Positions 34,601 through 44,381 of a stretch of 64,000 nucleotides of DNA are shown here, in pieces. The notes under the pieces were generated by a model. It saw nothing but the letters and a program-made list of their open reading frames with translations, was not told where the DNA came from and searched no databases. Position 1 is the first letter of the stretch. Each line of letters starts with the position of its first letter. Source of the DNA: Jaminaea rosea (Eukaryota; Basidiomycota; Exobasidiomycetes; Microstromatales). The translations under genes and the position numbers were made by a program. The stretch lies in assembly GCF_003144245.1 (NCBI RefSeq), contig NW_020289977.1, forward strand, positions 372,001 to 436,000, written 5' to 3'.

Positions 34601-36600
34601 CTTGGGCGTCTTGGACAGCAGCTCTGCACCAGCGCTGCGCGGGCTGTCGATGCTGCCAACGCTCCGATTGGGCGTCGTAGTCGGTCGCCTGGGCGTCTTT
34701 TCCAGATCTCTAAACGTCTCGCGGTCGAAGCGCTCTCGCAGCGCCCGTCGCTGCTCGCGTGAAGCCAAGTCGTCGAGACTGCCCGGTGGCGCTCCGCCTG
34801 CTGCCTTGCCAACTTCCAAGTACGGCAGGGAAATGTCGCTGATCTCGTTCTCCATATAGCCAATCTGCTGGACCTCTCTCATCTTGACGCGTGGCACAAA
34901 GCGATCAGCTCGGAATGGCTGGTCTTGCTGCAAGTTGTAGAAGGAGGCGTCGATCCAGTGTGGGATGGAGTAGAAGTCTGCAAGCGGTCCTGTGCCGCCA
35001 TCTACGTAGAGCGGGTCCGGAGGCGCTGCCGAGGAGGATGCGGTGGGCGCAGCGCTGCGTGATGGCGTGCGCTTGGGCACACCGGATGACAAGGGCGGCA
35101 CAGTGCTCGAGAAACGAAAGAGTGGCACCGAATGCAGCGGCATCTTCGTAAGACATACGAGGTCCAGCCCGATACCATTGTCGCTCATCCTTTCCGTAGT
35201 CAAGCGCAACAGATTCTTCTCGACGCGAAAGTGGCCCGTACCTGCCGTGAGGATGACGAGATCCAGCCCGGTACGATTGAGATCGCGATCGATAAAGTGC
35301 TCATCGAATGGATTGAGCGCGAGGTTGACAGCTTCGAGGATATTGCCCTCGTGCGAAGCGGAAAGTTTGCCAGCGAGGAGGGCTCGATCTCTGCGCAAGA
35401 GGTCCGCATGTTGTTCCTCCTGCTCTGGTGCGCCTGCAGGACCTGCCTCTGGGCGACCGATGAGGAGAATGTCGTGTTGGAAGCGGAAGCATTCCTCCTT
35501 GAGCATCGAGATGACCTCTTTCCAGTCTGTGCGAGATTCGAGATCTACCTGCGGAACGAGAGCACGGGCAGACGATGGTGAGCTGAGCGGCATGCAAGAA
35601 AAGCCGCCGCCTCGCCTCGCCTCGCTGTACTCACGATGACCTTATAGTAGTCTATGTACCACCTTCCGTTCTCGCACCGCTCCCTCTGCACAGGTAAAGC
35701 GGCTTCATCGAGCATGTGCAGCTCGTCCTCATCGTAGTACACGCGGGCAAAGAGGATGATGCTGAGTACGTGATTCGTCGGTACGCTCCTCCATCGACGA
35801 AGCAATTCTGGTATGAAGCCCGTGAGCGCCTTTTCGTAGTAGAGCTCTCCATCTTCGTCAAAGTCCCACATTTCCTTTGCGAATTGGAAAAAGAGGTGGT
35901 ATTTGGCCGACTCGCTGCGAAAGATGGCCTTGGTCTGCGGAGCCACGTAGCCGGACGTGACCTTGTGCTCGCGAATGAAGATGCGACCGACGGTAGCTCT
36001 CACGCTGCCAGCCAGCGCAATCTTCTGGCCCACGTAGACGCAGGTATCGTCAAGTAGCGTAGTAAGGCGCCACATATCTGCTCTGCCGACATACTGGTCG
36101 CGAAAGTAGAGCTCGACGTGAGAGATGACATTGTCCTCGCGGCTGACCTTGCTCAGCAGCACCTCTTGGCGATTGTGGAAGCCGTAGACTGAAGCGATGG
36201 AGCGGGCGAGGGAGAGCTGTAGCTGGCCAGAGCGCGAGACTGCCTCTGACGAGTCGTGGATGCCTTGACTGGCTCGAAATACAAAGGACCGATGCGCGAA
36301 GTGGCCATGCCTGCGCTTGCGGCCATTGGAATCGGTAGGCCAGGTTGGCTCGACGGAAGGAGGAAAGGTGACTTCGAGGAGATCATTCTCGCCTACAACG
36401 CCAAAATGTGCGAGAAGCTCAGGGCTGAGGACAATCTCATGTGAGCTAAAGTTGGGAGGCTCATGGGTCCAGAGGGTGATGAGGCGAGAGTTGATGACTG
36501 GCCTCGACTCTGCAGCATGGCGAGACGATGAGCGGCGTGAAGATGCTGAGGTCGAGGGCGCTCGCTGCACGCTTGGGCTCATAGCTGCCGGCCTCGACAT
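31658..36600 (-). CDS. IML1: IML1/DEPDC5 homologue, SEACIT (GATOR1) subunit
   Basis: Subunit of the vacuolar SEACIT/GATOR1 complex, the GTPase-activating complex that inhibits TORC1 when amino acids are low. Exons 35635-36600 and 31658-35548 join across an 86-nt intron (GTGAGT to CGCAG), restoring [17 protein letters not shown], a family motif; the product is 1618 residues. I chose the first in-frame ATG (36600); the frame stays open further upstream but only non-ATG codons precede it. The N-terminal domain (starting [16 protein letters not shown]) and the SHEN/structural region ([19 protein letters not shown]) are characteristic of Iml1. A DEP domain lies at about residues 1240-1308 ([20 protein letters not shown], then GHYFYYLRG). 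The C-terminal domain includes [17 protein letters not shown]. Length matches the yeast protein (about 1580). A short upstream frame (36615-36920) could act as a uORF. It is head-to-head with VMA2, 349 bases apart. Confidence 0.93.
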
Positions 36601-36949
36601 TGATTTGGTGACACCTAGTCTTTGCTGTACGGTGCCATTGCGATGAGCAGCAGGGGAATTGCTGGAGAGGGTTGGAAACGTTGGAAGCGTGGTATCGTCG
36701 ACAAAGCTGGAACCTCTGGTCGCTCTCTCCGTCCGTCCGTACGTCGATCCGCCCTGCTGCTGCTGCACGGCCCTCGTCTCATCGTTGTCTGTCCGCCAAG
36801 TCGACTCGACTGGCGCCGACGCCCAGCGCGCACGCGGGCGGACAGTGTGGCTGAGCGAGGGAGCGAGACAGTCGAGTGAGTGCCTGGATCACAGGGGTCT
36901 CGACTCTCACTTCTCCACAACTACCATCCTCCCTCCGACCTCGCCCATC
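36601..36949. promoter_or_regulatory. Bidirectional promoter of IML1 and VMA2
   Basis: 349 bases separate the start codons of IML1 (-) and VMA2 (+), so both promoters must share or abut here. A short minus-strand frame from ATG near 36799 crosses the IML1 5' leader. I see no TATA box; the sequence has CG-rich patches and GTCGACTCGAC-type stretches. Confidence 0.6.
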
Positions 36950-39043
36950 ATGTCAAGCGCACGTATGAGCGACAAGGAGCTCTTTGACCTCAACGCAAAG
37001 GCGGCGTGAGTTTGGGAAAAGGGCCACATGCCCCCTGAATGGGGCGCGGATCATGGCATACGGCCATGAAGCCTCGACGGGTGGAGGACATTTGCTGACA
37101 TGCTCCTCGTCAACCCCTCGGTACCTCACAGCGTCAAGGAGTATTCCGTCGACCCGCGCTTGGGTGAGTCAGCTGTTCATCGCGAGGTTTCAGCGTGATC
37201 GTAGGCTCATCACCTCCATCGTCCTCGCAGACTACCGCACTGTCTCTTCTATCAATGGGTGAGCGCATACAGCCAGCTACCTCTCCCTCCCCTCGCAGCA
37301 CGATCCTTACCTCGCCTCGCCCTTCCTCCCTCTCCTTTTTCTCACAGGCCTCTCGTCATTCTCGACAATGTCAAGGTGCGCAGTCGAACCCGCTACCCTC
37401 TGCACACGTTCCACCAACCGCTCACACCTCACCTCCGCTCGCACGCCCACAGTTCCCATCGTACAACGAAATTGTCTCACTCACTCTTCCCGACGGATCT
37501 CGTCGTGGCGGTCAGGTCCTCGAAGTCAGCGGCAACAAGGCCGTCGTCCAAGTCTTCGAAGGCACATCAGGCATCGATGTCAAGGCGACGCACATCGAAT
37601 TCACCGGTTCGTCGATGAAGCTGCCTGTATCGGAGGACATGCTGGGCAGAATCTTCAACGGTAGCGGTAACCCCGTTGACAAGGGACCCAAGGTCTTTGC
37701 CGAGGACTACATTGACATCAATGGTGGGTAGAGCGGCGAAAGAGCTTGATCTGTGGAGCACGAACTGATCCTCTTGTCACGTTGCGCGCTCGCTAGGCTC
37801 GCCCATCAACCCGTATGCCCGTGTCTACCCCGAGGAGATGATTCAGACGGGCATCTCAACAATCGATGTCATGAACTCCATCGCCCGAGGTCAGAAGATC
37901 CCAATCTTCTCCGCCTCCGGTCTCCCGCACAACGACATTGCCGCCCAAATCTGTCGCCAGGCCGGCCTCGTCAAAAAGGGCGACTCGCGAGGCGATGGCA
38001 AGCAGCAAGGACGCCCCTCAAAGGGCATCCACGACGACCACGAGGACAACTTCTCCATCGTCTTTGGTGCCATGGGTGTCAACATGGAGACGGCTCGCTT
38101 CTTCAAGCAGGACTTCGAGGAGAATGGATCTCTCGACCGTGTGACGCTCTTCTTGAACTTGGCAAATGACCCGACGATCGAGCGTATCATTACGCCTCGT
38201 CTTGCCCTCACCACCGCAGAGTACTTTGCCTACCAGCTCGAGAAGCACGTCCTCGTCGTCCTTACCGACATGACTTCGTACGCCGATGCCCTCCGTGAGG
38301 TCTCCGCCGCCCGCGAGGAGGTGCCCGGTCGTCGAGGATACCCCGGTTACATGTACACGGACTTGTCCACCATCTACGAGCGTGCAGGCCGAGTAGCAGG
38401 GCGCAACGGGTCCATCACTCAGATTCCCATTCTCACGATGCCCAACGACGATATCACTCACCCGATCCCGGACTTGACGGGTTACATTACCGAGGGACAG
38501 ATCTACGTCGACCGTCAGCTGCACAACCGACAGATCTACCCGCCCATCAACGTGCTCCCTTCGCTCTCCAGGTTGATGAAGTCAGCCATCGGCGCCAAAC
38601 ACACTCGTGCGGACCACTCGGACGTCTCGAACCAGCTGTACGCCCTCTACGCCACCGGAAAGGACGTCGCAGCCCTCAAGGCCGTGGTGGGTGACGATGC
38701 GCTTTCCTCCGAGGACAAGCTCGCTCTCCAGTTCCTCGACAAGTTCGAGCAAGGCTTCGTACAGCAGGGGGCATACGAGGCACGTACCATCTTTGACTCC
38801 CTTGATGTGGGATGGAACCTGCTCCGCATCTTCCCCAAGGAGATGCTCAGCCGAGTCAGCCCCAAGGTGCTCAAGGAGTGGTACTCGAAGCGTGGAGGTG
38901 GAACTCAGAAGGGCAAGAATGACGATGATGAGGATGGCAGGAGGGACAAGGGGACCAGGGATACGAGCGGCGAGGGAGAGGGGAAGAGTGAGGGGTCCAA
39001 GGACAAGGATGGCGCAAAGGAGGGCAACCTCATCGACGCCTGA
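36950..39043 (+). CDS. VMA2: V-type proton ATPase subunit B
   Basis: Non-catalytic nucleotide-binding subunit of the V1 sector that acidifies the vacuole. Six exons: 36950-37005, 37132-37163, 37231-37258, 37348-37375, 37453-37723 and 37797-39043, all in phase, giving 553 residues. The joins restore [20 protein letters not shown], then [18 protein letters not shown], both strongly conserved. Exons 2-4 are tiny (32, 28 and 28 nt). Family motifs: [54 protein letters not shown], and [13 protein letters not shown]. The usual B subunit is about 500 residues. Here the C-terminus after EWYSKRGG has an extra highly charged tail of about 50 residues (Lys/Asp/Glu/Gly) ending NLIDA, which is unusual. Otherwise it is complete. 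Confidence 0.97.
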
Positions 39044-39290
39044 TGGGACGCGCTACCCCATTCTTCATCGCCCTCCGCCCTGCCCACCGGGCTCTCTTCA
39101 TTTTTCGCTGCCGTTCTTGTGCTCGTTCCATGCTGCCTTCACTCAAATACATATGGATTCCTGCTCAGCCCAGCCCCTGCTCGCACACGTAGAGCTCTTC
39201 ACATTATCACCACCAGCCGCGTTCCTCGTGATATACATTAGCCGGTAGGCACACTCCAGCCGACTTGCTACGCCTACTGTCCGCATCGTC

Positions 39291-41181
39291 CTAGTGTAAC
39301 CCATCCACCCAACCCTTCACATCTGTCTCGCCTCTCTCCCGCCTCTCCTCACATCTCCTCACATACTCGCCCACAGCCCCGACTCCCGAGGCCAGCTCCT
39401 TTGGCGTAGGCCGTGCCGACGGATCCTTGGTGACACAGAGGTCGACGAAGCGCACCAAGTCGGGCGGGAAGCCCCGCGGCCGGCGGGTGCGACGATGCTG
39501 ACGTTGTCGTCTTTGCTGCGTACGAGCGGCACTGCTGTCGATGGTCACGTCCTCGCTACTGCCACCCTCCTCCTCTTCGACGCTTGGAGCGATCGGCAGC
39601 CTCGGCGGCGGCTCATTGACGATACGCTGCAAAAGCTCCAGCATGCTCATCTGGCCCGCTCCTCCTGCCAAGCTCACGCCGGGCTTCTTCTTGCTACGAC
39701 GGCGACGGTGTGTCTTCTTCTCCTTGGACGAAGACGCGGTAGCTGCTAGAGTGGCTGTCCGTTGCATGTTGGCGTTGTCCCTAGCTCCATTTGGCTTTGT
39801 TGGGGAGAGAGTTGTACGTAGATGATCGTCGGAATCTTCGTCGCCTTCCGTGTCGTCGTCATCAGAGTCGTCATCGGAATCCTCGCTATCCCCATCGTCG
39901 TTCTCTTCATCATCCTCTGCGAAAGGGAACCGACCTAGCGCAATCTCAATTATGGTGATGCCGAGGGACCACACGTCCGACTTGACACTGTACTGGTCGC
40001 CTTGGATACGTTCGGGCTGCACGCGGCACGGCAGGTGTCAGCGCTGGCCTTTTTGTGTCGACTCCAGCTTTACATGCCCTCAGCACCGCCGCACTCACAC
40101 TCATATACGTGCTCGTTCCCACAAATGTATCAGCAATGGAGTTGATGAGCTCCCCACTGACTCCAAAGTCGCAGATCTTGATCTCTCCCTTTGCATTGAC
40201 GAGGATGTTACTCGGCTTGACGTCGCGATGGATAATGCGATGCACATCGTAGAGGTAGGTCAGACCTTGCACTACGGTCACGGCTACCAGGCCGCAGATG
40301 TCGCTGTGCGTGATGCGAAGAGGGGCGACATGAGAGTGAGCGTGCAGCGAAAGAGGGGAACGGGCAGAGGCGTAGACTCACGCTGGTATCGGACCCCACT
40401 TCTTCCAGATTGTATCGAGAGATCTGTTGTAGCAAGAGCAAGCGCGGTCAATAAGAATGCGCTCTTACCTTCTCATAGCCTTCCTCATCATCGTCTGGAA
40501 CTCACGACTTGTCCATAAACTCCATGCACATGCAGATGTGCGGCTCAGATAGGTAAGCTCCATAGAAGGAGACGATGTAAGGGCTATTGCACTCGTGCAA
40601 GATCTGAAGCTCTCTGAGAATCTGCTTGCGAACTGCAGGCTTGGCGTCGATGAAGACGGTCTGTCGTCGCGCACAGGAGAAGGCGGTGATGATGAGCATG
40701 CGAAGCGGACCCGACTATTGGCAGCTGCGCTCACCTTTCTCGCCATTACTGTATTGCTCTTTTCATGCAAGACCCGCGTGACTGTTCCTCCATTGCCACT
40801 GCCCAGCTCGCTCAACACTTTGAGGTCTTCATTCTTGAGATCAAGCTTATACTCGACTCCGAGCTCGAGGTTCTTGAGCTGTTCTGTCAAGGTGTTGTGG
40901 TAGTTGGCCCCTGATGAGGGCTCGACCACATCCCCGCTTCCAGTGACAGCACCACCACGAGTGCCAGCGGTCGTCGACGAGCCGAGGGTGAGGGTATTGT
41001 TGCTCGTCGCTGCGCTCGTCGTAGCGTTGGAGGAGCTGCCTGCGAGGGAAGAGGAGGAACTGCTCGTCGACGACTTGCCCAGCGCGGTGCCACTAGCTGA
41101 AGGTTGAGGCGCTGGAACAGAGAGCGGTGAGTCGTTGAGCTGTAGGCCCTTGAAGTTGCGCTTCTTCCTGATGGACGACAT
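39291..41181 (-). CDS. FUZ7: MAP kinase kinase, Ste7/Fuz7 type
   Basis: Dual-specificity kinase of the mating/filamentation MAPK cascade. Five exons, 40735-41181, 40506-40660, 40382-40423, 40099-40303 and 39291-40016, join in phase, giving 524 residues. The N-terminus [17 protein letters not shown] is typical of Fuz7/Ste7-like MAPKKs. Gly-rich loop GSGNGGTV; catalytic Lys149 in MARK; HRDVK at 240-244; DFG at 260-262; activation-loop sites Ser270 and Thr274 in SIADT; then MSPERIQG. The splices restore [14 protein letters not shown] and [15 protein letters not shown]. Between FPF (315) and [11 protein letters not shown] (about 406) there is a 90-residue insert, first strongly acidic then basic (RRRRSKKK), in the place of the usual short MAPKK insert. 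The alternative is a Pbs2/Mkk1-type kinase, but the motif set favours the mating cascade. Confidence 0.9.
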
Positions 41182-42117
41182 GCCGAGCGTTGAATGGTGG
41201 CGATGTTGTCGATGAGGCGAAGGACAAGGCACTGTTCGTCGTTGTGCGGACGGACGGACAAGGCAATCCGAGTCCAAGACGTGAGTCGATTCAGCCAATC
41301 AAGCTCAAGTGTTGGATTCGTCTCGAGTCGAGCCATTCGAGGCCATCGGGCGGGCGGGCAGGCGGACCGCCCTGCGTGTGGTGCGCCTGCGCCTGCGCCT
41401 GAGCCTGCGTGTGCCCCTCTCTCCGTCAAGCCGAGGGAGGCCGCTGTGGCACTCATCCCTCGTAGTCGACGACATGAAAGGCGCGCAAGCCCCCCCGCCC
41501 CCCGCTTCTCCTTGCCTGGCATTGCTTCGACGTCTTATTCTCGTCGTTCTCTCGCGAGGCAGGGCGGAGGATGGGAGGTGATGGGGGCGAGAAGTGGGCC
41601 GAAGTCGAGGTCAACTACCGCATCGTCAATCGTCTCAGGCACGACAGGCAGTGTGAGGAGCACGCGACGAGAATAGAAATGGAGAGATGGAGAGCGACAG
41701 AGACATCGAGAAGCACAAGATGAAGCGAGCAGATAAGGGAGAGGAGGGCGAAGGTCGTCGTTGCGGAGCTGAGTTGGCGGTTGAGGGAGATAGGGTGAGA
41801 CGAGGATAGCTGATGTTGAGGAAGCAGAGGATGACGTGGGCTGCAGGTGGTGCTGATTGATCAAAGAGAAGGCGAAGGCGTCGGAGATGCCCTACGAGAG
41901 AATCGTCCCTGCTTGACAGCATGGTTCTCTCGTTGCCTGTAGTAATTTTGCTCCCTTTCCTTTCCAGCGTCGGCACCCCAGATCTCGAGGGCAAGCTGTC
42001 ATCATTGGGCAGCACCTGCCCCTCTGTCTCCATCTGCCGCCGCTATCTCGCTCCTTCTCCAATCGCCGAGCGACTGTCTTCTATCCTCACACTGCCACCT
42101 CCGTACGCTGCCGCTCC
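41182..42117. other. Intergenic, RHO1 3' UTR and MAPKK promoter
   Basis: 936 bases between two minus-strand genes. Frames such as 41635-42033 (-) turn into Ser/Pro-rich junk, and no motif or splice pattern is seen. GC-rich and low-complexity runs (about 41340-41510) occur. No gene is supported. Confidence 0.55.
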
Positions 42118-43009
42118 TCAGAGGACAAGGCACTTCCCACCACTCCTCTTCTTAGAGCTCTTGCTGAGCAACGCAGCACGAGTAGCGTGCTCGAAGACCT
42201 CGCGGACACCCTCGCCTGTCTTGGCAGAGCACTCGAGATAGCGAGCGGCTCCGATCTTCTGTGCGACGGCCATGCCCTGCGTGTGTGCACAAGAGAGACG
42301 AGCAAGAGAGTCAGTCTCGACTTACTTGTTCGCAGCCGCCTCTCGCTCCTGGAACGCACCTCCTCAGGGCTGACTGGCCTCTGGCTCGTCTTTCGCAGCT
42401 CCTCAATGATCTTGGGATCACGACGAAGATCTTTCTTGCAACCGACGAGGATGATCGGCAGATTTTGGCAGAAGTGCAGCACCTCGCTGATCCACTGCAG
42501 GGAAGCAAAAGGGGAAGAGGGGTCCATGTCAGCTGACAGAAGCTTCCTGCTCTCTCGCTCGCGGGACGCACCTTCTCCTGGACGTTGTCAAGAGAGTCGG
42601 GTGAGTCGACGGCAAAGCAGATGAGGATGACATGCGAGTCGGGGTACGAAAGGGGACGCAGGCGGTCGTAGTCTTCTTGACCAGCGGTATCCCAAAGGGC
42701 GAGCTCGACGTGCTTGCCGTCCACCTCGACGTCTGCGACGTAGTTCTCGAAGACGGTAGGGACGTAGACCTGCGGCGAGGGGACGAGGGGTCAGATGAGT
42801 TTCACAAAGGAGCCGTTGGCTGCTGTGCCGACTCACCTCAGGGAAGGTACCCCTCGAGAAGACGATGAGTAGACAGGTCTGCGCAGTGAGAGGGCAAGAG
42901 AGCGATCAGAAGGTCTGCTAGAGACGGCATCCAGTTCGGCTGGCTGAACTGTACTCACCTTACCGCAAGCTCCGTCTCCGACAATTACGAGTTTCCTTCG
43001 GATATCCAT
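42118..43009 (-). CDS. RHO1: Rho1-type small GTPase
   Basis: Membrane-bound switch that activates beta-glucan synthase and the Pkc1 cell wall integrity pathway. Five exons, 42959-43009, 42837-42878, 42572-42769, 42360-42494 and 42118-42276, join in phase with introns of 80, 67, 77 and 83 nt, giving 194 residues. P-loop GDGACGKT, switch [10 protein letters not shown], switch [16 protein letters not shown]4 GCKKDLR, G5 ECSAKTGEG. The polybasic tail [10 protein letters not shown] and CAAX box CLVL predict geranylgeranylation. The protein starts [17 protein letters not shown]. The conserved residues for GTP hydrolysis (Gly in GDGACGK, Gln in AGQED) are intact. Close relatives Rho2/Rho4 differ in the switch and tail; Rho1 is the best fit. 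The gene shares a 1.4 kb divergent region with NLE1. Confidence 0.96.
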
Positions 43010-44381
43010 CGTAAACGAGTGAAGGTGCTGGTTAGGGGCCTGTTGTCATGACACCAGAAGGGCCGGGGAGAGGTATCAAGCGTCGAGGGGCGCAATGGTC
43101 GGTATGAGCATGGGGAGAAGGAGTAGGATAAAGTGAATGAGCGTCAGCATATATCGATGACGATGAGGCAATGGATCGGAGTATGCTGTGGGCAAGTGGT
43201 AGCCGATTGTGTGGGTGGTGATGACGACGACGACGCCGTCGATGACGCGAACCACGCCCCATTGATATGCCTGACTGGCTATCTTCGAGGTAGAGCCTGT
43301 TGTCTCTCTCGTTGTCGTTACCGTCGTCGCAACCTCACATCATCTCGACCCCTATCATTTTGCTTTCGCTCGCCGATCTATCTGCCGCTAGCTGTCGTCA
43401 AGTCGCAACGGGCAACTCACGTCTGCTGGATTGCTTGGAGAGCGCGCTGATAGGTGACGCTCTGCGTGAGTTCAGAAAGAGAAGATGGCGATGTGTGCTT
43501 GGTCGTAACGACGACGCTGATTGACGTATAGACTTGGTGGTGGTCGTTTGAATCGTTCGAAGGTGGTCGTGATGGTGTGGGACAGACGACGATGAACTCA
43601 GTCAGGGCCAAGGAGTTGGGTTGAGTTGAGTGTCGAGTCCAGTCGAGCAGCGAGCAGCGCCACGCCGCCTGCGCCGCCTGCCTGGCGTTGGTCGACGGGT
43701 CCCCGGAGGAGTGGACGAGAGCGGCGAGAGCGGGCAGAGAGAGAGGGGGCGTTGGCAGACCAGCAGCGGGACGGCTCTGGCCCTCGCCTCCCTCACAGCC
43801 TCAGTGCCGTCCACTCGCGAGCGAGCGAGCGAGCGAGCGACCTGGCGCCACGAGCTCAGCGACGACGTTCCACTTCGACGAGGACGCGACAACGACGAGG
43901 AAGCACACAGCCAGATCGACTTTGTACATCGGGCCCGATGTCACTTTTGGTCTACTTCACGACAGGATGGTCAAGAAGATCCCCAGCTTCGTCTGCGATG
44001 CGACCGGGAGACAACAGCTTCTCATTCCCTGAGCATATCTGACCCATCCTCGCACACCTGAATCACGTACGTCCACCGCGAGCGGAGTACCGTCCTGCAG
44101 CGCGTGTCACCGCGATCGTATGATGCGAATGTCATGAATTCCACAGCAGTGACAGCGAGCACCAGGCCTCAGCAAGGCAGGGAAGAATGACCTCTCTTAC
44201 ATGCTCGACAGCTCTACATCGCATCGGGATGGCCTAGGATCATCACTCCCATGCCTCGTTGTAGACGGCTACGAGTGTTGCTTACGTAACTCGGCCAAAA
44301 TTTAGTCGGGCGGAGAGCGGGAGTGAAAGTGGTCCAACTTCTTCCTACCTTACATCCTTCAGTTGTTGCGATCAGGCAGAG
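43010..44381. promoter_or_regulatory. Divergent promoter region of RHO1 and NLE1
   Basis: 1.37 kb between divergent starts. It contains a (GCGA)6 tetranucleotide run at 43817-43840 and pyrimidine-rich leader-like stretches near 43290-43400. Three overlapping frames at 43630-44061 (+) lie in a region of biased composition; none has a recognisable motif, though one ends in a short MVKKIPSFVCDATG segment. No gene is supported. Confidence 0.5.
43817..43840. repeat. (GCGA)n microsatellite
   Basis: Six tandem GCGA units in the RHO1/NLE1 intergenic region. Confidence 0.85.

Noticed and set aside
36615-36920. 101-residue frame in the IML1 leader as a gene
   Set aside because: It starts with ATG but overlaps the IML1 5' region and has no motif; better read as an upstream ORF or chance.
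41635-42033. Minus-strand frame of 132 residues after RHO1
   Set aside because: The second half is Ser/Pro/Leu low-complexity; it lies in the RHO1 3' UTR and matches nothing I know.
43630-44061. Three overlapping plus-strand frames between RHO1 and NLE1
   Set aside because: Composition-driven, with no recognisable motif or intron pattern; the short MVKKIPSFVCDATG segment is too little to call.
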